Shown here: positions 45,902 through 54,660 of the stretch, piece after piece
Numbering within the stretch: the stretch's first letter is position 1
How the letters are laid out: each line of letters starts with the position of its first letter
Source: Rossellomorea vietnamensis
Lineage (GTDB): Bacteria > Bacillota > Bacilli > Bacillales > Bacillaceae_B
Length of the DNA stretch: 57,763 nt
Assembly: GCF_008180615.1 (NCBI RefSeq)
Contig: NZ_VTEH01000001.1
Location: 653,463-711,225, forward strand
Direction: 5' to 3'
Made by a program: the position numbers and the translations under genes
Notes under the pieces: generated by a model
Seen by the model: the letters and a program-made list of their open reading frames with translations, nothing else
Database searches by the model: none
Told to the model about the DNA's origin: nothing

Positions 45902-46239
45902 GGTATGTATTTAAAGCTAATCGTACCGTTCTCTTCTTCAACTCTCTCTTTGGTGGTACGTTTTCCCGCTAATCATGCCATTATCTCCTTCAACTCCCTC
46001 TTTAGTGGTACGTTTCCCTGCTAATTGTACCGTTCTCTCCTCCACGCCCCTCGTTGATGGTACGTTTTGCCGCTAATCGTACCGTTACCTTCTTCAACTC
46101 TCTCTTTGATGGTACGTTTCCCTGCTAATCGTACCGTTCTCTCCTCCAAGTCCCTCGTTGATGGTACGTTTTCCCGCTAATCGTACCGTTCTCTTCTACT
46201 GAGCTCTTTTTATTGGTACGATTCGCGTTCATCCAGCTT
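45902..46239. repeat. 52-bp hairpin array (array 3, GGTACG type)
   Basis: Units start at 45902, 45955, 46007, 46059, 46111, 46163 and 46215: one step of 53 then five of 52 bp. The hairpin is GGTACG-N13-CGTACC (25 nt) followed by a pyrimidine-rich 27-bp spacer (TTCTCTCCTCCAAGTCCCTC and variants). Lies between two convergent genes, beyond the lipoprotein terminator. 46240-46411 holds nothing recognisable. Confidence 0.92.
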
Positions 46240-46412
46240 ATATCTATCCATGTCATACTGATATTGCTTCTTCCCCGACAACCTGCCATTCAGGTTATTT
46301 GCCCCTGGGAACTGAGTCTGTTTCACTGCATACGGACTCTCCGGCGCTGTGATGGGCGGGGACATAATGCAAAGTCATCATTAGAGGTTGATATTTCCTG
46401 CATAAATAAAAA

Positions 46413-46438
46413 ACGCCCGATTCATAAGAATCAAGCGT
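46413..46438 (-). terminator. Terminator of lepB
   Basis: On the minus strand ACGCTTGATTC (46438-46428) pairs with GAATCGGGCGT (46423-46413) using two wobble pairs, then TTTTTTATT. Confidence 0.8.
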
Positions 46439-46445
46439 CTATACT

Positions 46446-47006
46446 TCAGTCACCAAACTGGACATCGAATTCATTTAACGGCCAATAACGCATATTCACT
46501 TTCCCGACAACCTGATCCTGATTAACAAATCCAAAGTAGCGGCTGTCCATACTGCTGCGCCTGTTATCGCCCAGAACAAATACTTTTCCCTCAGGAACGG
46601 TTTGTTCACCTGTGATTTCCTCAAGCGTGAAATCGCCTGTCAGTTTGGTTCCGACCATTTCCTCCTTGAATTTCTCCAAGTAAGGCTCCGGCTGCGCTTC
46701 GCCATTCACATACAATTTATCATCTTTATATTCTACGGTATCCCCGGGCAGGCCGATGATGCGTTTGACATAATCCTCATTTTCACTTGCGTGGAATACA
46801 ACAACGTCATACCGATGAAGCTCGCCTACCTGATAGCCAATCTTATTGACAACAAGCTTATTGCCATCCTGAAGGGTTGGCATCATGGATTCTCCTTCAA
46901 CAACATAGTTTGAAAACAGGAAAGTCCTGATGACTACAAATATAATCAATCCTATTCCTAAAGCTTTCACCCATTCAAGACTCTCTCTTTTTATGCTGTC
47001 TCTCAA
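46446..47006 (-). CDS. lepB: Signal peptidase I
   Basis: 186 residues from a TTG start with AGGAGG upstream. One N-terminal membrane helix (about 15-33), then the catalytic Ser in GESMMPTL (about residue 40) and Lys in YVKRIIGLPGD (about 80), followed by GDNRRSSMDSRYFG. Cleaves signal peptides of exported proteins on the outer face of the membrane. Together with the next upstream gene (TVP38 type) it matches B. subtilis sipV-yhjE. Confidence 0.95.
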   Translation of the reverse strand: MRDSIKRESLEWVKALGIGLIIFVVIRTFLFSNYVVEGESMMPTLQDGNKLVVNKIGYQVGELHRYDVVVFHASENEDYVKRIIGLPGDTVEYKDDKLYVNGEAQPEPYLEKFKEEMVGTKLTGDFTLEEITGEQTVPEGKVFVLGDNRRSSMDSRYFGFVNQDQVVGKVNMRYWPLNEFDVQFGD

Positions 47007-47026
47007 TCTAATTCCTCCTACCCAGG

Positions 47027-47644
47027 TTACCCGCGGGAGTGATCTTTTTCTACTTTTTTGTTGATTCGGGCTTCCACCCGTTTACCTGCAATCCAAAGAA
47101 CGAAGATACCTGCCAGTACTAGTGCAGTACGCAATGGTTGTTGAAATAATGATACAATATCGTGGCCGATAAAGCTAATGGTGAAAATCATCACGGCTTT
47201 TCCGGCTGCGACGGCGAGCATATATTGAAAAATACTGATTCCCGACAAGCCAGCCACGATATTGACCAGGGCCGATGGTGTAAAAGGAAAGCATAACAAT
47301 AAGAAAAGCGGACCAAATCCGTGGCGGTCAACCCACTTCGTCAAACGGTGAACCTGCTTGTTGTTTTTTAAAAAGCGGAAAATACGGGCTTGGCCATATT
47401 TTCTCACCAGTAAAAACACAATCAATGCACCCAGCGAGGCACCTATCCAGGAAAACAGAAAGCCAAACCACAGGCCGAATGCATTTACATTAGCCAGCAC
47501 AAACACAAACAGCGGCAGAAATGGCAGAAAAGCTTCCAGCATTGGCAGCAGAATGCCGGGCAAAGGACCAAACGAACGATATTCCTCTATTAAATTCATT
47601 ATATTTTCAAGTGTGAACCATGCTTTTATCATCTCAATATCCAT
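47027..47644 (-). CDS. yhjE: TVP38/TMEM64 family membrane protein
   Basis: 205 residues (YhjE 207) from ATG 47644, with GGGGAAAG upstream. About five helices; the SNARE-associated/DedA-like core reads LPLFVFVLANVNAFGLWFG, GASLGALIVFLLVRKYGQ, then RHGFGPLFLLLCFPFTPSALVN. The family includes lipid scramblase-like proteins; no substrate assigned. Operon with lepB (20-bp gap). Confidence 0.9.
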   Translation of the reverse strand: MDIEMIKAWFTLENIMNLIEEYRSFGPLPGILLPMLEAFLPFLPLFVFVLANVNAFGLWFGFLFSWIGASLGALIVFLLVRKYGQARIFRFLKNNKQVHRLTKWVDRHGFGPLFLLLCFPFTPSALVNIVAGLSGISIFQYMLAVAAGKAVMIFTISFIGHDIVSLFQQPLRTALVLAGIFVLWIAGKRVEARINKKVEKDHSRG

Positions 47645-47884
47645 ACTATATCTTTCCCCTAAACATTCATAGAACAAAACCCATTTTTTTATTTTTCTTA
47701 GAAGTGACCCTCTCAGTACGCATTACTATTAGGGAAGAGAATAGAATGGACTGGTTATTCACTAAAAAAATACCCGAATTGCGTAAATTCTTAGTATTTA
47801 TAAAAAGTATATCATAGGTGCTTGCTTTTCTTAATATTGTTACGAAAATGAAATATCATTTACACTGCACCCTGCACAGAAAAA

Positions 47885-47921
47885 TATCCGGCAAAAGCAT
47901 TTAGCACTTTTACCGGATAGC
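47885..47921 (-). terminator. Terminator of the S9 peptidase gene
   Basis: TATCCGGCAAAAG (47885-47897) / CTTTTACCGGATA (47907-47919), one wobble, with TTTTTC on the minus strand. Confidence 0.88.
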
Positions 47922-47932
47922 TCCTCATATCA

Positions 47933-49906
47933 TCAGATGTACTTGCCAAACCAATCTTTAATATAATTCAATCTGGCCACTCTCAGATTAGGTTTTCCGT
48001 TCCTTGAAAGGTTATGATTTGATTCAGGGAACCTCACCATCTCAGTTTCCTTCCCTTGCCTTTTGACAGCAATATACAGTTGCTCTGCCTGTTCTATCGG
48101 GCACCGGTAATCTTTTTCGCTGTGAAGGATCAGGAGCGGTGTATTAATATTCTTCGCATAAGCAAGAGGCGAGTGTTTCCAGAGCTTTTCTATATCATTC
48201 AAGTCTGCATCAATCTGCCATTCGGAGAAATAGTATCCGATGTCACTGACACCATAGAAGCTCACCCAGTTTGAAATCGACCTTTGCGTGACAGCTGCTT
48301 TGAATCGATCAGTGTGGCCGACAATCCAGTTTGTCATAAAACCACCGTAGCTTCCACCCGTAATCCCCAGTCTGTCCTTATCGATGAAGTCATATTTTTC
48401 AATGGCATGATTTACAGCTGCCATTACATCCTCATAGTCTCCGCCGCCGTAATCTCCTCTGACAGCATCCACGAATGTCTGTCCGTATCCATGGCTTCCC
48501 CGTGGATTGATGAAGAGAACAGCATATCCTTCAGCTGCAAGCATCTGGAACTCTTGATAATAGGTATTCCCATACATCATATGGGGACCGCCATGGACTT
48601 CAACAATCAAACCGTATTTTTCTCCTTCTTTAAGGCCTGCAGGCTTCATCAGCCAGCCGTTCACTTCCCAATCATCACTGCTTTTAAAAGTAAGAGCTTC
48701 TGTTTTCGAAAGCTCTACTTCTGAAAGAAATTCTTCATTGACTGACGTAAGCTGTTTCAAGCTTCCTGTAGGAATATCAAGCATGAACAGGTCGCCTGGG
48801 AGTTCGGGATTACTGATGGCGGCAATGGCTTTTTGATTGTCTGCATCCAAATCAAATCCGTAAATATGCTGGTCTTCCAATAATGCTGGATAGAGGGCTC
48901 CGTCAAGATTTCCGTAATAAAGCACGGTGTTTCCATTGTCGGAGGCCAGAAAATAAAAGCTTTGATTATCCGACGCCCACTGGATTCCCGGATTCGAGAC
49001 GCCTTGCTGAAAATCAATAACCATGAAATCGCCAACCGGGCTGTCCAGTTCACTTGTCAAACAGCTTAACGATTCTGTTTCCATCTCATACAGCCATACC
49101 TTCGTCAACGTAGCGTTCTGATACTCTTTTTCATGTCCAAGAAGAGCGATGGAGCGGCTGTCTGGCGACCAGGCTGCGTTTCCGAAATACCCCGTTCCTC
49201 CGGTTACCTTTTTCTCATTTCCGCTTTCTATATCATATAAGAACAGATCAGTTTGAAATGATGTATCCAGGTCGGCGCTTTTATCAGCACCATACGCTAT
49301 GTACTTGCCATCGGGCGACCAGGATTGCAGGGAGTAGTCAACTTCCCCTTCCGTAACTTCCTTCATCTCCAATGTTTTGAGATCCATGACCGCAATATGG
49401 CTTCTCTTACCGCTGAAAAATCCACTGTCATCGGATTTATACTTCATCTTCTTCACTTCAAGCGGCTGCGGGAATTTTTCATCTTCCTCTCCTTCTGTCA
49501 GAGTTTCTCCTTCTTTTAAAGCTGCAGAGAAAGCGATTTTCGTGCCGCATGGAGACCATAACGGCTGTGATGCACCGTTCGGGCAGTGAGTAAGCTGCTG
49601 CGCTTCCCCGCCCTTTACTGACAGTAAATACAATTGGCTTTTGCCAGACCGGTCTGATACAAAAGCAATTTCTTTCCCATCCGGAGACCACCTTGGAGAA
49701 CTGTTCCGGTTTTCTCCAAAAGTCCACTGGCGGCTGGTTCCCGTATCAATATTTAAATGATACAAATTAGATATGTAAACGTTCTTCTCCTGATCCATTT
49801 CAGTTAACACATAAACGGCTTCATTTCCATAAGGTGAAAGCTTTGGGTCTGAAACCGACTTCAAAGCAAATAAATCTTCTGCAGTGATTCCTCTTTTGTT
49901 TGTCAA
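47933..49906 (-). CDS. yuxL: S9 family prolyl oligopeptidase-type peptidase
   Basis: 657 residues from a TTG start with GGGAG 9 nt upstream. The N-terminal half (about 30-370) is a beta-propeller with repeated WSPDGK-type blades (SPRWSPDGKEIAFVSD, SPDGKYIAYG, AAWSPDSRSIAL). The C-terminal alpha/beta hydrolase has the nucleophile in GGSYGGFM (about 505), plus LILHSEKDYRCP (Asp) and ESNHNLS (His). No signal peptide: a cytosolic acylaminoacyl-peptidase-like enzyme acting on short peptides. Homologous to B. subtilis YuxL. Confidence 0.92.
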   Translation of the reverse strand: MTNKRGITAEDLFALKSVSDPKLSPYGNEAVYVLTEMDQEKNVYISNLYHLNIDTGTSRQWTFGENRNSSPRWSPDGKEIAFVSDRSGKSQLYLLSVKGGEAQQLTHCPNGASQPLWSPCGTKIAFSAALKEGETLTEGEEDEKFPQPLEVKKMKYKSDDSGFFSGKRSHIAVMDLKTLEMKEVTEGEVDYSLQSWSPDGKYIAYGADKSADLDTSFQTDLFLYDIESGNEKKVTGGTGYFGNAAWSPDSRSIALLGHEKEYQNATLTKVWLYEMETESLSCLTSELDSPVGDFMVIDFQQGVSNPGIQWASDNQSFYFLASDNGNTVLYYGNLDGALYPALLEDQHIYGFDLDADNQKAIAAISNPELPGDLFMLDIPTGSLKQLTSVNEEFLSEVELSKTEALTFKSSDDWEVNGWLMKPAGLKEGEKYGLIVEVHGGPHMMYGNTYYQEFQMLAAEGYAVLFINPRGSHGYGQTFVDAVRGDYGGGDYEDVMAAVNHAIEKYDFIDKDRLGITGGSYGGFMTNWIVGHTDRFKAAVTQRSISNWVSFYGVSDIGYYFSEWQIDADLNDIEKLWKHSPLAYAKNINTPLLILHSEKDYRCPIEQAEQLYIAVKRQGKETEMVRFPESNHNLSRNGKPNLRVARLNYIKDWFGKYI

Positions 49907-50109
49907 AACGCCAACTCCCTTTCAATATAAATGGTTACCTTATTTTAAAAAGTTCGACAGGCCCGGCTCAAATCCTTTGTCTGCGGAATTTTTTGCATTT
50001 TACGGGGAGAGTTTTTTCTATAATCTGCTTTTTTATAGTGATCTTGGAGAGCAAGGTATTCAGTCTCCTGCGGAACTAGCGGGCCCGCTAATGCTAACCC
50101 TGTATGAAA
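49907..50109. other. Intergenic with element-A remnant
   Basis: No gene. At 50069-50093 CTCCTGCGGAACTAGCGGGC recalls the CTCCTGCGGGACTAGCGGGA core of element A, so this is probably a decayed fragment. Confidence 0.4.
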
Positions 50110-50219
50110 GGCTGTTTTCGCATATATGGTTGCTTTCGGAAAAATCCCAAGAGCCGGATTTTTTCCCGGATACTAAGAGTTTTATCTCTAATCGGGGAAG
50201 AGCAGCTCTTTTCTTTTCG
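50110..50219. repeat. Dispersed repeat C2, copy 2
   Basis: Shares with 3625-3712 the blocks GGCTGTTTTCGCATATATGG, TTGCTTTCGGAAAAATC, GATTTTTTCCCGGATACTA and AGAGCAGCTCTTTTC, but carries about 20 extra bases in the middle. 50220-50462 is AT-rich and otherwise featureless. Confidence 0.7.
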
Positions 50220-50462
50220 ATACTACCGTATTTTTTCCTTCTTGAGATTGATATTTCTCGGAATTAGTAGAAAAAGCTTTTTGATTTCCCTCCAATCGAG
50301 CAGTTTAACCTGATTAGATTTGGAAATATTCAACCATACTATAAAAAAAGATTTCAATTCGACCTTATTCTTCAATATTGGATATTGATAAATCAGTAAA
50401 AAGTACGTACAATAAAAATACGAACACACGTTCTTTAATTCCTTATAAGAAGGAGCATAATT

Positions 50463-50852
50463 ATGACCAGGATATCTGAGGAAGATCGAAACATCTTAGA
50501 GCAGGCGATTTACCTGCCGATGGTCTTGACTGTGCTGGACAGGGACTTCACGGTTGTGGAGAAGAGTCCCTTCAAACTGAAAAGGCCCTACCTGGAACTG
50601 ATTGAGGAAACAATGAAGATCATCCAGAGTGAACTTGCAAGCGTGAAGAAGCACATGAAACACAACGGTATGAAAGTGGAAAGAATCAAATCAGACGATG
50701 CCTTCACCATGTATCTATTTCTCTACAAAGGATACGAAGAGCATCACAACTACTTCAATCCCCGGCTGCGCAACAGGGTCGAGGACCTGCTGAGGCACTA
50801 CTTGTATCAGCGCTTCCTGAACACCCAGGCCCCAAAAAGCAAAAAAGCGTGA
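50463..50852 (+). CDS. yhjD: YhjD family protein
   Basis: 129 residues, all-helical in appearance with basic patches. TRISEEDRNILEQAIYLPM at the start and KSPFKLKRPYLELIEETM, DAFTMYLFLYKGYEEHHNYF match my recollection of Bacillus YhjD, a sporulation-associated protein of unknown function. AGAAGGAG precedes the ATG. In B. subtilis yhjD also sits between comK and yhjE-sipV. Confidence 0.82.
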   Translation: MTRISEEDRNILEQAIYLPMVLTVLDRDFTVVEKSPFKLKRPYLELIEETMKIIQSELASVKKHMKHNGMKVERIKSDDAFTMYLFLYKGYEEHHNYFNPRLRNRVEDLLRHYLYQRFLNTQAPKSKKA

Positions 50853-50870
50853 GGCATCTCACGCTTTAAG
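50844..50870 (+). terminator. Terminator of yhjD
   Basis: AAAGCGTGAG (50844-50853) / CTCACGCTTT (50858-50867), overlapping the last codons of yhjD. Confidence 0.85.
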
Positions 50871-50887
50871 CTGTCGGCCAAACAACT

Positions 50888-50906
50888 GCCTTCTCAATAA
50901 GAAGGC
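50888..50906 (-). terminator. Terminator of comK
   Basis: GCCTTCT-N5-AGAAGGC, minus-strand tail AGTTGTTTGG; follows the comK stop by 15 bp. Confidence 0.65.
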
Positions 50907-50921
50907 GAGTTTAACCAACTC

Positions 50922-51506
50922 TTATAAATCCTCCCCCGAGGTTTTCTGTCCCCAGGCATACACCGGCACATGCTCGGAAGCCCTCCCTGGAAAGACTCCA
51001 AAATTTTGTGATGAAGACTTTCTGTCAGCATTCAAGATCCGATGCTGAAAGTTGATCCGGAGCATCGCCGTTCTCATCATCTGCGCCTCAAAGCTGGCAA
51101 ATGACATGGGCAGTGTAAAGCTCCTGCGGTTTCGGAATGTGACGCTAATCTCTTTGCTGTTTAATTTAGTATAGGAAAGTACGTGATCATGGGAGATCCA
51201 AATGCATTCTGATTTGGCTGGTGAAGTGGTAGGGAACAAATAAATAGACGAATGAGGATCTACAATGATGGGGGCTTTATGGGTGATACCTGTTAACCGC
51301 TTCGTTCCGTCTTTTCTTCCTTGATAGGAAGACCCGAAAAACTCACAGCTTTTCTTGATGATTTCAAAAGGCTTAAAGGGAGATACTAAGGTTTCATTTC
51401 CTTCATGGATTTCCGTATAAGTCCGGGTTCCATATTCTATTGGCATAATCAACATCGTATAAGGGTTGATTTCATATTCTTCGATTATACGAGATTTTTC
51501 GACCAT
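50922..51506 (-). CDS. comK: Competence transcription factor ComK
   Basis: 194 residues (B. subtilis 192) from ATG 51506 with GAGGAGG upstream. Conserved ComK blocks: CEFFGSSYQGRKDGT (about 55-69), ITHKAPIIVDP, IYLFPTTSPAKSECIWISH and the SFTLPMSFASFEAQMMRTAML helix region. The C-terminal tail has NFGVFPGR where B. subtilis ComK has the MecA-binding FMLYP. Binds paired AT boxes and activates DNA-uptake genes and itself. The region upstream (51510-51680) is very AT-rich with several A and T runs, as expected for ComK self-binding, but no exact AAAA-N5-TTTT pair was found by eye. Confidence 0.93.
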   Translation of the reverse strand: MVEKSRIIEEYEINPYTMLIMPIEYGTRTYTEIHEGNETLVSPFKPFEIIKKSCEFFGSSYQGRKDGTKRLTGITHKAPIIVDPHSSIYLFPTTSPAKSECIWISHDHVLSYTKLNSKEISVTFRNRRSFTLPMSFASFEAQMMRTAMLRINFQHRILNADRKSSSQNFGVFPGRASEHVPVYAWGQKTSGEDL

Positions 51507-51679
51507 TTCTTCGCCTCCTCTACATTTTTCTCTAATAGAATAGCATAATATCCCCAAAATAACACTTGTTTTCCATAAAATATTCCAAAAATGTCCACTA
51601 AATAATTATCAGAAAATTAAAATATTTTCGTTGTTTTCTTATGACTTTTCTCATATAATATAAAAAAGTTCTTTTAAAA

Positions 51680-51730
51680 CAAAAGCGGAAGCGCCTTGTC
51701 CAGCCCCGACAGGCAAATGTTCCAAAGAGG
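51680..51730 (+). repeat. Truncated element B
   Basis: Begins like the other copies (AAAAGCGGAAGCGCC, CAGCCCCGACAGGCAAATG) but stops inside the inner stem after TTCCAAAGAG. The 3' half is absent, so it cannot form the hairpin. Confidence 0.85.
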
Positions 51731-52000
51731 TAAGCTTAATTATTTCCTAAGCAACCGGAAAATCGGAGGAACCACTGCAAAGTTTCGTCTCTTATTTAGA
51801 TCAGGCCGGCAAGGCAAACACCATCCAACAGGCATATGCTGTATGAGATCCTGTAACAAATCTTAAATCAGCAATTGTTTACATTAAGGGCCGTATACAC
51901 CGTAAAGCTTATACCCTTCCAAAACTTATCGTCCAGGTGTCATGTGTTATCGGGTTCTGTGGAATCTGCTTTTAAAAAAAGACTTCAGAGGTGAGCTTAA
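51731..52000. other. Intergenic, no gene seen
   Basis: Between the truncated element B and the IDEAL gene. No terminator, RNA or convincing frame. A GAGGTGA at its end is the ribosome binding site of the next gene. Confidence 0.4.
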
Positions 52001-52240
52001 ATGGATAAAAAGAAAACTTATTCAGAAATGATGAAGGCTTGTGCAATGTCACGGAAAACAGCCACCGATATGACTTTAACTGAGATATATGTGGATATGA
52101 TTTTAAACGAATTGAACTTAGTCAATCAAAAACGGAAGCTGCAAGAAGAATTGGACTCCGCTCTCGATCAGCGGGACAAGAAAAAATTTATGGCATTATC
52201 ACAGCAGCTGAAAAAAATGACAGAGAAATACGGTATATAA
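52001..52240 (+). CDS. yhzC: IDEAL-domain protein
   Basis: 79 residues. The C-terminal half carries the IDEAL-type pattern LQEELDSALDQRDKKKFMALSQQLKKM, a helical hairpin seen in small Bacillus proteins and at the end of ComK-region YhzC. N-terminal SEMMKACAMSRKTATDM is helical. GAGGTGA precedes the ATG. Next to comK as in B. subtilis. Function unknown. Confidence 0.8.
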   Translation: MDKKKTYSEMMKACAMSRKTATDMTLTEIYVDMILNELNLVNQKRKLQEELDSALDQRDKKKFMALSQQLKKMTEKYGI

Positions 52241-52244
52241 AACA

Positions 52245-52272
52245 TGGACTGACTCAAAAAGTCAGTCCATCT
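52245..52272. terminator. Bidirectional terminator
   Basis: TGGACTGACT (52245-52254) / AGTCAGTCCA (52260-52269) between convergent genes. Confidence 0.85.
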
Positions 52273-52277
52273 TTCAT

Positions 52278-53213
52278 TTAGGCGTTCTCGAGATGTTTTT
52301 TCTTCTTCTCTTCTGTCTCTTCTATTTCTTCAGCCAGTTTATTCGCATTTTGCTCCAGCTTCGCGGAAAGGCTGCGCAGCTCTCTTCTTGTTTCGCCCAC
52401 CCCAGCAACTGTACGGCTGATTTTGTCCTGAACCATCATATCGGAGAAAAAGTTATCGAAAAACAGATCAGTCATATTTAAAAAGCCTGAAGTCTCCAGG
52501 GTTTGCGCAGATTCCATATTCAGGTCCGCCAATTCTTTTTCAAGCTTCTTCAGGTATCTCTGTGCTTCGTGAAGTGATCTTTGAGCTTCATCCATTTTTG
52601 AACGTTTAGCGGCACTGGAGATAAGCCCTCCTCCGACCATGTCAACCATTCCCCAGTTTCCGGCACTTTCAAGCGAAGCTGCTGCAGAGTCCAATTTCAG
52701 AAGAGCCATGGCGGCTGCATCTTCAGCTTCCTTCACTTCTTTCAGCTGAGCTTTAAATTCAGCTGACTGTTCGGCAAGGTTAAATAACAGCTGGCTTAAA
52801 GGTGAAGAAGAATCATGTATCATTTGTTCTTTCGTTTCAAGCAGAAGCTCGTACCGGGCCTGAGGAGAACCCAGATCGCTGAGTTTACTAGAAACTTCCC
52901 GTTCTTCCTTGAGGAGTTCCTGTAAGGTCAGTTCCCACTCTTCAACCCGGATCTTTGCTTTTACCGCCTCTTCCTTTTCCTTTTGAAGACGCTCCTCTTT
53001 TTTTCCTGTCATCGTCAGCAGCAGCCCTGTTATAGTCCACCCTTCAAGCTTGTCTATATCACGGTTTTCTTTTTGTAGTTCTCTTTTCAACTGATCCAGC
53101 TTGCCTTTTACCTCATTAATTTCTTTTTCAAGGCTGCTTTGCTGATCAGACCATTTTCTATGTAATCTTAAGTCCTCTTTAATCTTTTCAAGTCGAGAAT
53201 TGATTTCTTCCAT
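52278..53213 (-). CDS. Coiled-coil protein, unknown
   Basis: 311 residues dominated by coiled coil: about 1-115 and 205-235 and 265-308 are Glu/Lys/Leu heptads. The middle (about 160-205) is Ala/Gly-rich with GNWGMVDMVGGGLISSAAKRSKM, a segment that could contact a membrane. No signal peptide. The layout recalls phage-shock or stress coiled-coil proteins, but I do not recognise the family. Its ribosome binding site GGGAGGGA lies in the 3' arm of a 13-bp hairpin shared with the upstream protease gene's end. Confidence 0.7.
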   Translation of the reverse strand: MEEINSRLEKIKEDLRLHRKWSDQQSSLEKEINEVKGKLDQLKRELQKENRDIDKLEGWTITGLLLTMTGKKEERLQKEKEEAVKAKIRVEEWELTLQELLKEEREVSSKLSDLGSPQARYELLLETKEQMIHDSSSPLSQLLFNLAEQSAEFKAQLKEVKEAEDAAAMALLKLDSAAASLESAGNWGMVDMVGGGLISSAAKRSKMDEAQRSLHEAQRYLKKLEKELADLNMESAQTLETSGFLNMTDLFFDNFFSDMMVQDKISRTVAGVGETRRELRSLSAKLEQNANKLAEEIEETEEKKKKHLENA

Positions 53214-53217
53214 AATA

Positions 53218-53266
53218 AAAATCCCTCCCAGTGTCTGTACTGTTACATACGGATGGGAGGGATTTT
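53218..53266 (-). terminator. Hairpin between M48 protease gene and coiled-coil gene
   Basis: 13-bp perfect stem: 53218-53230 (AAAATCCCTCCCA) with 53254-53266. On the minus strand its 3' arm is TGGGAGGGATTTT + TATT, which is both the U-tract of a terminator and the ribosome binding site of the next gene. Confidence 0.8.
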
Positions 53267-53274
53267 AGTTTCAA

Positions 53275-54531
53275 TTATTCTTCTTCATATTCCTCCAGCA
53301 TGATCAGCCTTTCAAGCATTGTCGGATGACCGTATCTGAAGATTTTGACCAGAAGAGGCGGATTGACCTGGCTCAAGCCCACCCTTGACAGTTCTTGGAA
53401 GGAGGAAATAGCGGCTTCCTTATCTCCCGTCATTTCAATGGCATAACGATCGGCTCGAGTCTCTTGATATCGGGATATATAATTTGAGAACGGGCTGATG
53501 GTGAACATGAGCACGGAGGTGATCACAAGGAACAACGGAAGCGAACTCAGGCTGGAGACTCTTTCCACCTTCACCTTGTCTCCATGTCTGCCGACAATAA
53601 AATTCATCAGTTTCGCGGCGATCCACAAACCGAAGAATGAAAAAGTCAGATACAAGGCTATTCCGATATAAATATGCTTTTCGACATAGTGAGCCATTTC
53701 ATGTGCCATGACAAAAAGGATTTCTCTTTCCGAGAGTTTGTTGATCGTCGTATCCCATAGTACAATTCTTGAATTCGACCCCACTCCTGTGACATAGGCG
53801 TTAAGCGAGTTTGTCTTTGAGGACATATCGACCTCATAAACATGATCAGCCGGGATATTTGCACGATCAGCAATGTCCAGGATTTTTTCTTCGAGAACCT
53901 TATCCTTCAAAGGAGTAAATTCGTTATACAAAGGATCAATCAGGACAGGCTGGATGAACATCATGAAAATACTGAATGGAACAGACAAAGCCCATGCAGC
54001 CAGCCACCATCTTTTAGGAAACTTCCGTATCAGCCAGTATAGAACGGAAACAATGATGAACATCGTCAGGTAATTCACCCAGAAGTCAGTCAATTCATCC
54101 TTCATCCACTCAGAGAAGGTCTGGGTAGAAATAGCATAGTCCCTCGAGATTCTGTAAGAAATATATTGAAAAGGAAAAATCACCACATTGGAAAGCAGCG
54201 AAAGCCAGAACAGATAAATCCCCGTCTGAAGTATCTTATACTTAGATGTGGACTGGGACCAGCGTTGAAATGCCTTCGAAACCCCCAGTATCAATATCAG
54301 AAAATAAAACAGCCATTCATATGGGGTGGACAGAAAGAACAATAAATTCTTTATCTTCGAATACTCTTCACTCAGCATCAGTTCCCTGCCGTTCATAAAC
54401 GTTTCCGGATCGGCACTGCTGCCTTTATAAACATCAGGCAAAGATGAATCCGCTAAAAAGTAAAGATAAACGTAAAAAAAGATCCCTAACAGCAAATATA
54501 ACAACACAGCCCTGAAAGCCCATTTACGCAC
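53275..54531 (-). CDS. yhfN: M48 (CAAX prenyl protease 1-like) membrane metalloprotease
   Basis: 418 residues from a GTG start with GGGAGGA upstream. Seven or so helices; zinc site HEMAHYVEKH (about 283-292) with the third ligand Glu in RYQETRADRYAIE (about 355-367). NSLNAYVTGVGSNSRIVLWDT is the Ste24 substrate-strand region. Probably involved in membrane-protein quality control. Cleavage of prenylated proteins, as in eukaryotic Ste24, is not implied. Confidence 0.92.
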   Translation of the reverse strand: MRKWAFRAVLLYLLLGIFFYVYLYFLADSSLPDVYKGSSADPETFMNGRELMLSEEYSKIKNLLFFLSTPYEWLFYFLILILGVSKAFQRWSQSTSKYKILQTGIYLFWLSLLSNVVIFPFQYISYRISRDYAISTQTFSEWMKDELTDFWVNYLTMFIIVSVLYWLIRKFPKRWWLAAWALSVPFSIFMMFIQPVLIDPLYNEFTPLKDKVLEEKILDIADRANIPADHVYEVDMSSKTNSLNAYVTGVGSNSRIVLWDTTINKLSEREILFVMAHEMAHYVEKHIYIGIALYLTFSFFGLWIAAKLMNFIVGRHGDKVKVERVSSLSSLPLFLVITSVLMFTISPFSNYISRYQETRADRYAIEMTGDKEAAISSFQELSRVGLSQVNPPLLVKIFRYGHPTMLERLIMLEEYEEE

Positions 54532-54660
54532 AACTGGTTCCTCCCTTCATTCCTCTATACTATATGTAATGACATGTCCTAAAGAATAGAACAACCAGTT
54601 CCAACAAACTCCTCTTAGTTTACCACTTAGGGAAAAACATATTAGGAAAGGCAGCAAGTT

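Noticed and set aside
51540..51680. ComK boxes upstream of comK
   Set aside because: The region has many A and T runs, but no AAAA-N5-TTTT pair with proper spacing could be confirmed by eye.
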